Origin: Candidatus Agathobaculum intestinipullorum
GTDB lineage: Bacteria; Bacillota; Clostridia; Oscillospirales; Butyricicoccaceae
Direction of reading: 5' to 3'
Assembly: GCA_019117485.1 (NCBI GenBank)
Contig: DWZQ01000038.1
Span: 1-64,000 of the forward strand
Length of the DNA stretch: 64,000 bases
The notes under the pieces were generated by a model. It did no database searches. It saw nothing but the letters and a program-made list of their open reading frames with translations, and was not told the DNA's origin. Positions 27,184-35,510 of the stretch are shown piece after piece. Position numbers and translations under genes: made by a program. Numbering within the stretch: position 1 is the first letter of the stretch; every line of letters begins with the position of its first letter.

Positions 27184-27576
27184 TCACGGTGTCAGCTGGT
27201 CAAACACGCGGTAAATCAACCCGGTTTCAGGTGCAAATACCACGATGGTATTGTCCGGCTGCAACATGCGGATCGCATAGACAATAAGTAGGAGCACGCA
27301 GGCAACCGCCACGACGGCGCGGGTCAGCCACTTTGGCAGCCGATGACGCAGAAGCAGCACCAGTGCCACTGGCACCGGCAACCAGAACAGGGGATGGTAT
27401 CCCCATGCGGCGGCAAAATCCAGCCGCAGCAGCGCAAGCCAAGCGCGGGACATCCCGCAGCCGGCACAGGAAACGCCGGTCAGGAAGCGGATGGGACATG
27501 TGATTCCCGCCAATTGCATTCCCCCATAGAAAAGGGCGATAATCACCAGCGCCCGGATGTCTTGCTTGCTTATCAT
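27184..27576 (-). CDS. DUF2752 membrane protein
   Basis: 130 aa with about three helices and the DUF2752 signature TCPIRFLTGVSCAGCGMSRAWLALL near residues 25-50, followed by AAWGYHPLFWLPVP. Function unknown. It is paired with a zinc-ribbon/DUF4234 gene that begins about 20 nt after its stop, an association that suggests a joint membrane role. Confidence 0.82.
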   Translation of the reverse strand: MISKQDIRALVIIALFYGGMQLAGITCPIRFLTGVSCAGCGMSRAWLALLRLDFAAAWGYHPLFWLPVPVALVLLLRHRLPKWLTRAVVAVACVLLLIVYAIRMLQPDNTIVVFAPETGLIYRVFDQLTP

Positions 27577-27657
27577 ATGCGGATCACCTGTTCCATTGTA
27601 TCATACCTGAAAAAACTGTCAACTGTCCGGCTGGTAAGCAGCTGGAAATCATGGTAT

Positions 27658-27698
27658 AAAAAGGGGAAAGACGCCTGTAAAACAGGTATCTTCCCCTT
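27658..27698 (-). terminator. Terminator after the MgtC-like gene
   Basis: Interrupted stem AAGGGGAAGATACCTG/CAGGCGTCTTTCCCCTT on the minus strand with a TTTTA loop, followed by TTTATA. It closes the long operon that begins at 32420. Confidence 0.7.
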
Positions 27699-27742
27699 CT
27701 AAAAGTGATGTAGTATGGGATATAAAAAGGTGGCGCCGCAGA

Positions 27743-28402
27743 TTACAACGCGTCGATGTTGATGCAGGAAACGTGTGGGATTTCGGACAGACGCAGTAGC
27801 ATGTCTGACGTGGAGATATTGCGCTGCTGCATGCCAAGATAGAGTTCAAACCGCACGCGAAGGTGCGTGTCGTCGACAGTACGGCTGGAGAAATTGCTGA
27901 TATTGGCCTCCTGCAACGCAAGCGTTTGGCAGATGGTGTGCAGGCAATCCTCGTTTCGGCCATACAGAAATGAGATCTCGAACCGGGGGAATTTGAACAG
28001 TCGCAGCGCCAACATGGCAACGACAAATCCGCCGAGCGACACGACATATTGCCCCGCGCCGATCGCAAGCCCCAAACAGGCCGATACCCATAATGTTGCG
28101 GCCGTTGTCAGGCCGCGCACCGAGCGGCCTTCCTTCATAATCGTGCCCGCGCCCAGAAAGCCGATGCCGGAAATGACCTGTGCGCCCAGACGGGCGGGAT
28201 CGGAATTGGCTGTCCCGGCGAATTCCCCTACGGTCTGTCCGCCCAGCAGCATGACCACGGCCGCGCCAATGGTGACCAGCATATGCGTGCGCACCCCGGC
28301 CGGATGGTGCGCACGGGCGCGCTCCCAACCGATGCCGCCGCCGATGCACAGTGCCAATAGCAGGCGCAGCGCGGTGTTGCCCAGCAAAATGAGTTGGTCC
28401 AT
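27743..28402 (-). CDS. MgtC/SapB-family membrane protein
   Basis: 219 aa. The MgtC core of about four helices (residues 1-130) contains GGGIGWERARAHHPAGVRTHMLVTIGAA and VISGIGFLGAGTIMKEG. The C-terminal region (about 140-219) is an ACT-like cytoplasmic domain. Enterobacterial MgtC acts on F1Fo ATPase and Mg homeostasis; the role in Clostridia is not settled. ATG 28402 has GGGGG 8 nt upstream and lies 5 nt after the PHP gene stop. It is last in the GntR-linked operon. Confidence 0.88.
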   Translation of the reverse strand: MDQLILLGNTALRLLLALCIGGGIGWERARAHHPAGVRTHMLVTIGAAVVMLLGGQTVGEFAGTANSDPARLGAQVISGIGFLGAGTIMKEGRSVRGLTTAATLWVSACLGLAIGAGQYVVSLGGFVVAMLALRLFKFPRFEISFLYGRNEDCLHTICQTLALQEANISNFSSRTVDDTHLRVRFELYLGMQQRNISTSDMLLRLSEIPHVSCINIDAL

Positions 28403-28407
28403 GCCGG

Positions 28408-29379
28408 TCACCCCCTTGCGCGGATGAAAAGCGGGTTGGTAAAGGCAATGTGCTGCCCCGCGCGGCCATAGTAGCTGCCGATCAGGTCGGCGCGCAGCCA
28501 GCCCGGCGCAGCGGATAGGTGCAGGCGTTGGTGTGGCTGCACTGGGCAGACGGCTAGCACACGGCCGTTCTGCACCAGCCGAAGCTCCTGCATCTGCACC
28601 TGACTGCGATCCCAGTCGTTTGGCAGTGTGGTTTCGTCCACAGTCAGCTCGATTTCGATCTCGCCCGCAGGCAGCTCATCGCCGATCTCCCACGGTTTGC
28701 CGTCTGCGTCCGTCCCGCGCATGGTCAGCAGCGGCCCGGCAGCCAGACACACCCGCCCACCGCGTATCGCGTCCATGATGGACTGCTGGGATAACGGTTC
28801 ATCCATGCCGACATAGGTATGCGCGTAGGCAAAGGTATCCTCGCGGTGCCAGTCGCGGCCGCTCATGGCCGTGATCCGGCAGCCGCGGTCGAGCAACTGT
28901 TCCCACAGCGCAAAAGCGCGTAAGCTCTGGATTTTGCGTGGCGCGTCGTCGCGCGACCAGACCTCCAGATAATCGACCGCCGCCCAGTCAGCCACCTGAA
29001 ACTCCCAATGGTAGCCGGTGTTGACCGGGTTGGACAGTGCGAACGGGTGCGCGATGCCGACGATACCGCCATTTTGATGAACGTGGGCGATCGCACGGTC
29101 AATGTCTGGCGGGCGCACGCCGCGCCAGTCGGTATAACCCTGCTCGCCCAGCACAAGCATGTGGCCAAAGTAGGTCGTCCACTCAATGCCCGCTACGCCG
29201 ATTAACCCCTCGCGCTCGAGCGCAGGGTAAAATTCCCGCAGGCCGGAGGCGGTGTTGTGATCGGTCAGCGCGACGGCGGCAAAGCCGCGCTTTCGCGCCG
29301 CTTCGACCAGACCGGACACAGTAAAATCACCGTCGCTATGCTCGGTGTGCGTATGCAGCTCAACCGGATACCACTTCAT
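28408..29379 (-). CDS. PHP-domain metal-dependent hydrolase (CehA/McbA type)
   Basis: 323-aa PHP phosphoesterase-like protein. The metal ligands are visible in HTHTEHSDG (residues 9-17), ALTDHNT near 40, GIEWTT near 65, VGIAHP near 110 and SGRDWH near 178. The last 110 residues form a beta-rich extension. CehA/McbA proteins are annotated as hydrolases but substrates vary. AAGGGAGG precedes ATG 29379, which lies inside the end of the preceding small gene (20-nt overlap). The shared operon with a transporter and an MBL hydrolase points to turnover of an imported compound; the compound is not known. Confidence 0.85.
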   Translation of the reverse strand: MKWYPVELHTHTEHSDGDFTVSGLVEAARKRGFAAVALTDHNTASGLREFYPALEREGLIGVAGIEWTTYFGHMLVLGEQGYTDWRGVRPPDIDRAIAHVHQNGGIVGIAHPFALSNPVNTGYHWEFQVADWAAVDYLEVWSRDDAPRKIQSLRAFALWEQLLDRGCRITAMSGRDWHREDTFAYAHTYVGMDEPLSQQSIMDAIRGGRVCLAAGPLLTMRGTDADGKPWEIGDELPAGEIEIELTVDETTLPNDWDRSQVQMQELRLVQNGRVLAVCPVQPHQRLHLSAAPGWLRADLIGSYYGRAGQHIAFTNPLFIRARG

Positions 29380-29836
29380 CGCTTAGCCTCCCTTCTATGC
29401 GCAGTGTGCCGGTGCAGACCGGCGAAATAATCTCGTGCAAATGCAGCATACCGCCCCAAGGCCCTTCCAGCCGGGCGGGCGGCGTAAAGCCACGCGAGGC
29501 ACGCCCGGTGGTTAGGATGTGCGTCTGGTCGGTGTCCCAGCGGTGGGCATTGCCGACATACTGCCCGTCCTTATCGAGCGAGATCGTGACAAGGTTCTTG
29601 ACCGGCAGGAATTTGTCTACGGGCATGGGCTGCAATTCGCGCGGATAGCAGTCATAGTAGCGGGTGAGCGCTTTTTCCACCGCCGGACGGCAGATTTCGT
29701 CTGCAGTCTCCTTGCCGGGGGAATAGGTGAAATACAGGCGGATTTCCGTGGTTCCCTCCGGGCAGGTGAACGAAAACGGTACATCGTGTTGCGCGTCCTG
29801 CGGCGTCCAACGGTAATCCTGTTCGAACAGCAGCAT
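29360..29836 (-). CDS. Hypothetical beta-rich protein upstream of the PHP hydrolase
   Basis: 158 aa, no signal peptide. Predicted beta strands (EIRLYFTYSPG, NLVTISLDKDG, GMLHLHEIISPVCTGTLRIEG) suggest a beta-sandwich. I do not recognise a named family; it may be a detached N-terminal domain of CehA-type hydrolases. AAAGGAGGG precedes ATG 29836. It starts 3 nt after the MBL gene and overlaps the PHP gene by 20 nt, so it is tightly coupled to both. Confidence 0.7.
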   Translation of the reverse strand: MLLFEQDYRWTPQDAQHDVPFSFTCPEGTTEIRLYFTYSPGKETADEICRPAVEKALTRYYDCYPRELQPMPVDKFLPVKNLVTISLDKDGQYVGNAHRWDTDQTHILTTGRASRGFTPPARLEGPWGGMLHLHEIISPVCTGTLRIEGRLSDEVVSG

Positions 29837-29839
29837 GGC

Positions 29840-30835
29840 TCAGCCCTCCTTTGCGTAATATGGGGTGCAGACGGTGTTCTCGCCAGCAGTGCAGCAAAGC
29901 GCGCAGGGCTGCCTGCCGTTCTGTGCGCTAAAGTTTTGTGCAAGCAGTCCGGTGGTGTACACCTGCGCCGGACGGCTTCGGTCAGCCAGATAATGCGCGG
30001 CACGCGCCTGTACCTCGTCGCACGCACTGGTGAAGGTGCGCGCCGCGTCCGCACACATGACGAACACTTCCGGGTCGCAGGCGTCCACCAGAGATTGCGG
30101 CATACCGTCGCGCTGGCCGTGGTGGGTCAACTTGAGCACCTGCACGCGGGGGAAATCGGGCACAGCGCAACGCGCGTCCCAGCCACTGCACAGGTCGCCG
30201 GTCAGCAGCGCGCGCCAGCCGTCCGACTGGATGCAGCAGGCAAGGCTGCACGTGTTCTCGACCTTATCGAACGCGCGCATCGCGTCGCGCTGGGCGGCGG
30301 GGTCATCCATGCGGCAGAAGGCTTCAAATTCCGCGCGGCGGCGGTCGATTTGCGGTTCATCCATGCCGAACAGGCGGATCTGGCAGCCCGGCCAAAGTTC
30401 CTCGAAGTCCGCGGTTGCCGCGCGCTCGCGTACAGGTACGCCGCGCGTGTCCAGCGCGGCACGCAGACGCTGGAAGTGCTGCAAGCCGGTGGTGAACAGC
30501 CGCAGGCTCAGGTCGTCCGGACATTCCGGCAGCGCGGCTTCGATGGCGCGCGCGGCATCCGCCTGCGGCCAGCAGTTGACCCAGAAGGTACCGATCGGGA
30601 ATTGCTCGGTCGCCTCGACCAAGCCGCTCAGGTGGTCATTATGCAGATGGGTGCAGATCATGCAGTCGATGCGCTCCACGCCTTGCTGGTGCAGGAAGTC
30701 TGCCAGCCGGATAGTGCCGGGCAGATCATAGGTTTCGTCCGCGCTGCCCGGGCCGCCATCCATGACCAGACAATGCGCGCCGTCAATCAGCACGATTGCC
30801 TCGCCGTAACCGACGCTCAAAAAGTACAGTTCCAT
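29840..30835 (-). CDS. MBL-fold metallohydrolase (ComEC/Rec2-like)
   Basis: 331 aa metallo-beta-lactamase-fold protein with THLHNDHLSG (HxHxDH metal motif) near residue 57, DGGPG near 27, LLTGD near 185 and KLTHHGQRDGMP near 207, as in the soluble ComEC-like branch. No membrane segment is seen, so it is a stand-alone cytoplasmic hydrolase. The start ATG 30835 has GGAGG 6 nt upstream; longer frames reach back into the hairpin before the SSS gene and are not needed. It follows the SSS transporter gene in the same direction, with an internal hairpin in between. Confidence 0.85.
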   Translation of the reverse strand: MELYFLSVGYGEAIVLIDGAHCLVMDGGPGSADETYDLPGTIRLADFLHQQGVERIDCMICTHLHNDHLSGLVEATEQFPIGTFWVNCWPQADAARAIEAALPECPDDLSLRLFTTGLQHFQRLRAALDTRGVPVRERAATADFEELWPGCQIRLFGMDEPQIDRRRAEFEAFCRMDDPAAQRDAMRAFDKVENTCSLACCIQSDGWRALLTGDLCSGWDARCAVPDFPRVQVLKLTHHGQRDGMPQSLVDACDPEVFVMCADAARTFTSACDEVQARAAHYLADRSRPAQVYTTGLLAQNFSAQNGRQPCALCCTAGENTVCTPYYAKEG

Positions 30836-30861
30836 AAAATGCCTCCATAGAGAAACAGACA

Positions 30862-30897
30862 CATGGGCAGTCCGGCTGCCGGACCGCCCATGTGTGG
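30862..30897 (-). terminator. Hairpin between the SSS transporter and MBL genes
   Basis: Long stem CACATGGGC-(A)GTCCGGC/GCCGGAC(C)-GCCCATGTG. The minus strand then reads TCTGTTTCTC. It is probably a partial terminator that lowers expression of the four downstream genes relative to the transporter. Confidence 0.6.
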
Positions 30898-30902
30898 AAT
30901 TA

Positions 30903-32420
30903 TTAACGGACCGATGCGGTCTTTTCCTGATTACGCTCGGCCAGCACCAGCGCCACGCGCTCCTCCTCGGTGTGGGTGGAGGGCGGGGTGAGCAGGCTGA
31001 CAACGATGCAGAAGATGAAGGTCACGATGGTTACCGGGAGTGCCGGACCTTTAAAGGTTTCGGTAATCCAGACGTTAAACGGCTGGTAAACCAGATAAAT
31101 TACGCCGAACACAATGCCGCTTGCCATGGTTGCAACGCCGCCCTGCCAAGTCGCACGCTTCCAGAAGCGGCCGACCAGCAGCGCAACCGCCATGCCGGGC
31201 GTAAACGAGCCGATAACGTTGTTGATGTAGCTCATGATGTCGTTGGCGAAGATGGTCATGCCGAACGCGCCAACCAGCATGATAACCAGAATGATACGGG
31301 AGTACTTCGGGATATCCTTGTCCTCAACCGGCTTTTTGAAGATCAACGCATAAACGTCGGTCAGGAAGGTGGTAACGCCCGCGATAGCGTCCGAGTCCGC
31401 GGAGGACATGATGGCCGACAGACCGGCGATCAGGCAGACAAGGCCGATGGCAGGCGGGAATACCGTGGTTGCCATGTAAGCGAAGGTGAAGTTCGGGTTG
31501 GCCAGCACGCTTTCCGCCCCCGTGTTGCTGGCGATGGTGAAACCGGACATGCCGACGATAGCCGGCAGGATGGAGAAGCAACCGACGACCGCCGCTGCGA
31601 TCAGGATGGCTTTGCGTGCCGTCGCCGGGGATTTCGCGGTGTAGACGCGCATATGTGCGGTCGGGCCTGCCATTGCGCCGTAGTAGGAAGCCAGCGCAAC
31701 CGCCAGCACGCCGAGGACGCCCTTAGAGCCGAGACCGAATGCGGTCATCGCGCCCGGGTTGCCGGCAGCCTCATAGGCCGCGCGGATGTTGTCGAAGCCG
31801 CCCGCCGCAGGGATGGCCAGAATGGCAATCAGCACAAAGCCGCCAAACAGCAGCACCGCCTGAATGGCGTCTGTCCAAACGACCGCCATGTAACCGCCGA
31901 CGAAAACATAAACGCCGAATGCAAGTACCGTGATGATCTTAGCCGGGATCATGTCCATACCGATCAGGTAGGCCAGATAGTTGGCGCCGCCGTTGATAGC
32001 GCTGCCGACCCAGACGATCGAAACGATGAAGATAACTACCGACATAAATTTGCGCATGTACGGGCTGCCGTCATAGTAGAATTGCAGTTCCTCGCACAGT
32101 GTGCGGAATTTGTGCTTGCGCACATGAGAGAAGCAGAATGCGACCGTGACGAGGCCGATCGCATTGGCCAGCGGGTAAACCGCGCCCAGCCAGCCGTCGC
32201 GGAAGCCGTTTGCCGTTGCGCCAACCGATGTGCCGGTGCCGACCGCAGTTGCCGCTGCCGTGCAGATCAGCAGAAGCAGGCCGACATTACGGCCGCCCAT
32301 CAGGTAATCCTCGCCCTGCGTCGTGCCCTTTTTGCTGGTCAGATAGGCGATGAGGATCATCAGGCCGATGTATACGAAAAAGCCGATGATGAACAGCACA
32401 GCATATTGTCCAGATACCAT
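30903..32420 (-). CDS. Sodium:solute symporter (SSS family)
   Basis: 505-aa integral membrane Na+ symporter with about 13 helices. Visible family segments are EDYLMGGRNVGLLLLICTAAATAVGTGTSVGATANGF, YFYDGSPYMRKF-type loop near 105, VGGYMAVVWTDAIQAVLLFGG near 170 and GLSAIMSSADSDAIAGVTTFLTD near 330. The substrate is not readable from sequence; it could be an organic acid, sugar or nucleoside. AAGGAG precedes ATG 32420. It is divergent from a GntR/UTRA regulator whose likely operator sits in this gene's promoter. Confidence 0.9.
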   Translation of the reverse strand: MVSGQYAVLFIIGFFVYIGLMILIAYLTSKKGTTQGEDYLMGGRNVGLLLLICTAAATAVGTGTSVGATANGFRDGWLGAVYPLANAIGLVTVAFCFSHVRKHKFRTLCEELQFYYDGSPYMRKFMSVVIFIVSIVWVGSAINGGANYLAYLIGMDMIPAKIITVLAFGVYVFVGGYMAVVWTDAIQAVLLFGGFVLIAILAIPAAGGFDNIRAAYEAAGNPGAMTAFGLGSKGVLGVLAVALASYYGAMAGPTAHMRVYTAKSPATARKAILIAAAVVGCFSILPAIVGMSGFTIASNTGAESVLANPNFTFAYMATTVFPPAIGLVCLIAGLSAIMSSADSDAIAGVTTFLTDVYALIFKKPVEDKDIPKYSRIILVIMLVGAFGMTIFANDIMSYINNVIGSFTPGMAVALLVGRFWKRATWQGGVATMASGIVFGVIYLVYQPFNVWITETFKGPALPVTIVTFIFCIVVSLLTPPSTHTEEERVALVLAERNQEKTASVR

Positions 32421-32471
32421 TTTATTTCTCCTTTCGTGTCCGTCTCGTTGTTGTATAGACGACTTGAGTGT

Positions 32472-32500
32472 ATTGTATAACGCTCACAACAAGTTGTAAA
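32472..32500 (-). promoter_or_regulatory. Promoter of the SSS operon with embedded operator
   Basis: Minus strand TTTACA (32500-32495), 17-nt spacer, TACAAT (32477-32472). The spacer contains the near-palindrome ACAAC-AA-GTTGT (32486-32497), a likely binding site for the divergent GntR protein. Confidence 0.55.
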
Positions 32501-32594
32501 GACCTCTTGGTAATTTTTGTCGAAACGACGTTTTTGCTATGCAAAATTTATGGATTATTAACAGGAAAAAACAGGGTGCTTACAAGAAAGCAGC

Positions 32595-32622
32595 TTGCAC
32601 TTTAGGCAAAAGCGTATATAAT
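32595..32622 (+). promoter_or_regulatory. Promoter of the GntR regulator
   Basis: TTGCAC (32595-32600), 16-nt spacer, TATAAT (32617-32622), 62 nt before the start. Confidence 0.7.
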
Positions 32623-32683
32623 AGTACAAAAGGAAAGCAGGGAAGTCGGACGGACCTACACAAAACAGGAGGGAAAGACGATT

Positions 32684-33400
32684 ATGGGACAAAAATCTTC
32701 CGCTTTGCGTGCCAAAGAGGCTTTTTTGACGCTGTATCAGGCGGGGGAATTTGCGCCCGGCAGCCGTATCCCTTCGGAAATGGACATGGCCACGCGGCTT
32801 GGCGTCAGCCGCGAGACATGGCGCAAGGCCTTGGCGCTGCTGCGCAGCGACGGCTTGCTGGTTTCCAAACATGGCTCGGGCACTTATCTGCTGGAACAGC
32901 CGCGCCGTATTGTCAACGATCTTGCCCAGCTGCAAAGCATGAGCAAGATGATCGCCGCAGCAGGAATTGAGGAAAAAGAATCCCATGTGGTTGGTTCGGT
33001 GGGCCGCGCGTCGGCTGATGTCACCCGGTTTTTTGAAGCACCGGCAGATGAGGAGTTTTTTATCCTCGAACGCATCCGCCATGCGGACTGCGGGATTATT
33101 TCGGCCAGTATCGGTTATCTGCCGCAGAAATATACACAGGAACTGATGGAGCAGATGCCGCCCTCGCTGTTCCGCTATTTGGAGGAAACGCACGGTATCC
33201 GGATTAGCCGAGCACTGACCGAGCTGTTTATCCCAGCGGCAGACGATCCGCTGCGAATCAAGCTGCAGCTGCCGGAGGGACGGGACGCATTTGGGTTCCG
33301 GCAGTACCACTATGATTCACGCGGGAATCCATTGCTCTATTCGCTGGATTATCTGCGCAGCGATCTATTCCACTTTACTATCATGCGTACCCGTCCGTAA
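32684..33400 (+). CDS. GntR-family regulator with UTRA domain (HutC subfamily)
   Basis: 238 aa. The N-terminal winged helix (about residues 8-75) has IPSEMDMATRLGVSRETWRKALALLRSDGLLVSKHGSGTYL. The UTRA effector domain (about 95-235) ends FGFRQYHYDSRGNPLLYSLDYLRSD. UTRA domains bind small ligands, often sugar phosphates or histidine derivatives. It is divergent from the SSS/MBL/PHP/MgtC operon and most likely represses it until the transported ligand appears. GGAGGG precedes ATG 32684. Confidence 0.9.
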   Translation: MGQKSSALRAKEAFLTLYQAGEFAPGSRIPSEMDMATRLGVSRETWRKALALLRSDGLLVSKHGSGTYLLEQPRRIVNDLAQLQSMSKMIAAAGIEEKESHVVGSVGRASADVTRFFEAPADEEFFILERIRHADCGIISASIGYLPQKYTQELMEQMPPSLFRYLEETHGIRISRALTELFIPAADDPLRIKLQLPEGRDAFGFRQYHYDSRGNPLLYSLDYLRSDLFHFTIMRTRP

Positions 33401-33420
33401 TAGGTTGCACGGTGATAGAA

Positions 33421-33467
33421 AACAGCCGCCGCACGGTATTAGGAACCGTGCGGCGGCTGTTCGTTTG
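33421..33467. terminator. Bidirectional terminator between GntR and the GIY-YIG fusion
   Basis: Perfect 17-bp stem AACAGCCGCCGCACGGT/ACCGTGCGGCGGCTGTT (33421-33461), 7-nt loop, short T-rich tails on both strands. Confidence 0.85.
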
Positions 33468-33476
33468 TCAAGCGTT

Positions 33477-34319
33477 TTATAGGCCGAGAAGCTGATGTAT
33501 ATACGGCTGTACGCCCGCCCATTCGCTGCCGTGCAGGCAACACAGGCTGGCATGTGGGATGGTACGCACCGTCCCATCCATGCGGTGGGCGGGCAGATCG
33601 TGTGGTTCGGTGCAAGCAGTGGCGAAGTCCGCAAGCGGGACGAATACCATGTCTGCCACCTCGATGCCCGGTGAAAAAGGCGGCACGCCGTCTTTGCGGG
33701 TCAGGAAGGCGAATGCCTGTTCGTCGTCAAAGCCACCGTCTTCGCCCCGTACATACTGCTGGCGGTAGCTGCCTGCGGCGGTCAGCTCGGTGGCGGAGAG
33801 TATTAGCCCGCATTCTTCGCGCGCTTCGCGCAGCATGGCGGTCTCGGGCGTTTCGCCCGGGTCGATATGGCCGGTCGCGGACAGGTCGAAGCCGCCCGGG
33901 TAGAGCGGACGGTCAAGCGCACGTTGTTGCAGCCACAGGCCGGGTGTGCCGTCGCGCACGCCGACTGTCCATAGATGGCATACGCGGTGATACAGCCCTT
34001 GCGCATGCACGATAGCGCGCGGCCGTTCGCCGCAGGGATGGCTGTCCGCGTCGTAGATGGTCAACAGTTCCCCACCTGTTTGGCTGTCAATAAGCGCCTG
34101 TTTGGCGGTGCGGCTGAGTTGTTTGATCGCGGCTTCGCGCCGCATCGCTTCGCCCTGTGTGGTAAAGCACTCGCTGTATGCCAGCGCGACGGGGCCACGG
34201 CCACGGGTGTATTTTGCGCCTTTGCCGCTGTTGTGTGCGGCAAGGCGCGCGGTCAGGTCGTTGGTCCAGCCGCAGTATAGCGTGCCGTCCGCGCAACGCA
34301 GGATATAGGTGTAGTTCAT
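33477..34319 (-). CDS. GIY-YIG nuclease-NUDIX hydrolase fusion
   Basis: 280 aa. Residues 1-80 form a GIY-YIG domain of the short YhbQ type: YTYILRC and LYCGWTND supply the GIY/YIG strands, with the Arg in KYTRGRG and the Glu in [12 protein letters not shown]. Residues about 100-280 form a NUDIX domain with the box [22 protein letters not shown], near 155-180. GIY-YIG proteins cut nucleic acids and NUDIX enzymes hydrolyse nucleoside diphosphate derivatives; the joint substrate is unknown. The frame is uninterrupted, so the fusion is real in this assembly. It overlaps the preceding flavodoxin-like gene by 4 nt (ATGA). Confidence 0.88.
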   Translation of the reverse strand: MNYTYILRCADGTLYCGWTNDLTARLAAHNSGKGAKYTRGRGPVALAYSECFTTQGEAMRREAAIKQLSRTAKQALIDSQTGGELLTIYDADSHPCGERPRAIVHAQGLYHRVCHLWTVGVRDGTPGLWLQQRALDRPLYPGGFDLSATGHIDPGETPETAMLREAREECGLILSATELTAAGSYRQQYVRGEDGGFDDEQAFAFLTRKDGVPPFSPGIEVADMVFVPLADFATACTEPHDLPAHRMDGTVRTIPHASLCCLHGSEWAGVQPYIHQLLGL

Positions 34320-34732
34320 TGGTGTGAGCGGATGTCCCGCTGGGCGACGACCTTGCAGCCCTTGCCCTGAATGAGGGTGCGCACCTTGCCGTGGCTTTTT
34401 TCGCTGCTGCCGCTGGCGGAAACCAGCAGGACCTCGACCTCCGCGCCTACGGGCAGCAGGTCGGCCATGCTGTTAAACGGCGGGGCGGGGAAGCCTGCCC
34501 AGACCGGCGCCATCAGCACGATGCGCGCGTAGCTGGACAGGTCGGGTGCATGTTGCAGCGGCACGCTTTTCTGTCGGATCGCAGCGGGGCAACCGCGGGT
34601 AAATGCGGTCATCACATTGTATTTTTTGGCAGGTACGGCTTCGAGCAGATCAGCGCCGCGCGCGTTGGCCTCCGCGCGTGCAAAGGACCGCGTCGCGCCG
34701 CCGAGCGAAAAGTAAACAACGGCGGTTTTCAT
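34316..34732 (-). CDS. Flavodoxin-like protein
   Basis: 138 aa. Begins [18 protein letters not shown], where the loop after the first strand is the FMN phosphate site of flavodoxin folds. The strand [19 protein letters not shown] resembles the second FMN loop. It could be an FMN electron carrier or a small NAD(P)H-dependent reductase-like protein. ATG 34732 is preferred to GTG 34741 because AGGAG then has normal spacing. It is cotranscribed with the GIY-YIG-NUDIX gene. Confidence 0.78.
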   Translation of the reverse strand: MKTAVVYFSLGGATRSFARAEANARGADLLEAVPAKKYNVMTAFTRGCPAAIRQKSVPLQHAPDLSSYARIVLMAPVWAGFPAPPFNSMADLLPVGAEVEVLLVSASGSSEKSHGKVRTLIQGKGCKVVAQRDIRSHQ

Positions 34733-34794
34733 GGGATGCACTCTCCTTATTGTCGTTGGATAATCAAAGGTTTTGCATATAGTATATCACAAAA

Positions 34795-34828
34795 ATAAAA
34801 GCAGCGGATGTATATCCGCTGCTTTTTA
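34795..34828. terminator. Bidirectional terminator
   Basis: Stem AAAAGCAGCGGAT/ATCCGCTGCTTTT with a short loop and T tracts on both strands, directly after the stop of the next minus-strand gene. Confidence 0.85.
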
Positions 34829-35212
34829 TCATTCTTTAACGTCTTCGTTGGTTTCCGCTGCAGCGTCGCGTGCAGCCTTATTCCGTTTATACAGCTGCTT
34901 ACCGATCACATAGCCGATGGCAGCACAGATCACTGCACAGATGGTTGCGTTGGGTGGATTAAAGCCTGCCATACCGAGCAGACCGCACACAATATAGCCG
35001 CCCGCAACACCGAATGCGGTGCAGTGGAAGCCGATGCGGGGCATGCCAAAAATGTGCACGTCTGCGGGGTCAATATCTACTTCTTCCTCCGGCTGCTCCT
35101 CTGCCGGGTCGATCGCATCGGTTACTTCGTTGGTTTCTGCGGACAGGTCGACTGGTTCTACGGGGGCCGTCTCGGCCTGTTCGTCGGTCAGCGGCTGCTG
35201 GTTTTCGCTCAT
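34829..35212 (-). CDS. Small membrane protein with acidic N-terminus
   Basis: 127 aa. Residues 1-55 are acidic and Pro/Glu-rich; two hydrophobic helices (about 62-82 and 88-107) are followed by a Lys/Arg/Ala tail. Family not recognised. ATG 35212 with AGAGGAT upstream is favoured over the GTG at 35221. It follows the PspC gene by about 30 nt and ends at a strong terminator, so the two form an operon. Confidence 0.65.
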   Translation of the reverse strand: MSENQQPLTDEQAETAPVEPVDLSAETNEVTDAIDPAEEQPEEEVDIDPADVHIFGMPRIGFHCTAFGVAGGYIVCGLLGMAGFNPPNATICAVICAAIGYVIGKQLYKRNKAARDAAAETNEDVKE

Positions 35213-35243
35213 GTGGGGCACATCCTCTCATTTGGGAGGGGTT

Positions 35244-35441
35244 TTACTGGACATTGCTCTGCGTTGGGACAATAATCGCGGCGATAATATAGGCAAGGAT
35301 GCCGGTGCCGCCGAAGAAGCACAGGAATGCCCAGGCAAGGCGGATGAGTGTCGGGTCGAGGCCGAAATACTCGCCGATACCCGCGCACACGCCGCACAGC
35401 ATGCGGTCGGTTTCGCTGCGGTATAATTTCTTGCCGTTCAT
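35244..35441 (-). CDS. PspC-domain membrane protein
   Basis: 65 aa, the usual size of a minimal PspC protein: KKLYRSETDRMLCGVCAGIGEYFGLDPTLIRLAWAF followed by one hydrophobic helix. PspC proteins take part in envelope-stress responses; in Bacillota the stand-alone form is widespread but poorly understood. A good TTGACG/TATGAT promoter lies just upstream. Confidence 0.9.
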   Translation of the reverse strand: MNGKKLYRSETDRMLCGVCAGIGEYFGLDPTLIRLAWAFLCFFGGTGILAYIIAAIIVPTQSNVQ

Positions 35442-35462
35442 AGTAAAAACTCCTTTTCTTCT

Positions 35463-35491
35463 ATCATACGTTGTTTTGTTGGGTTCGTCAA
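35463..35491 (-). promoter_or_regulatory. Promoter of the PspC gene
   Basis: Minus strand TTGACG (35491-35486), 17-nt spacer, TATGAT (35468-35463). Confidence 0.7.
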
Positions 35492-35510
35492 GGGGGAGTG
35501 GGTGTTGCTG

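Noticed and set aside
30894-32480. A 528-codon open frame on the plus strand opposite the SSS transporter
   Set aside because: It is rich in Arg, Gln, Asp and His, the pattern of an antisense frame in GC-rich DNA, and it lacks an RBS. Similar long antisense frames lie at 7184-9073, 39465-41066 and 55385-56935.
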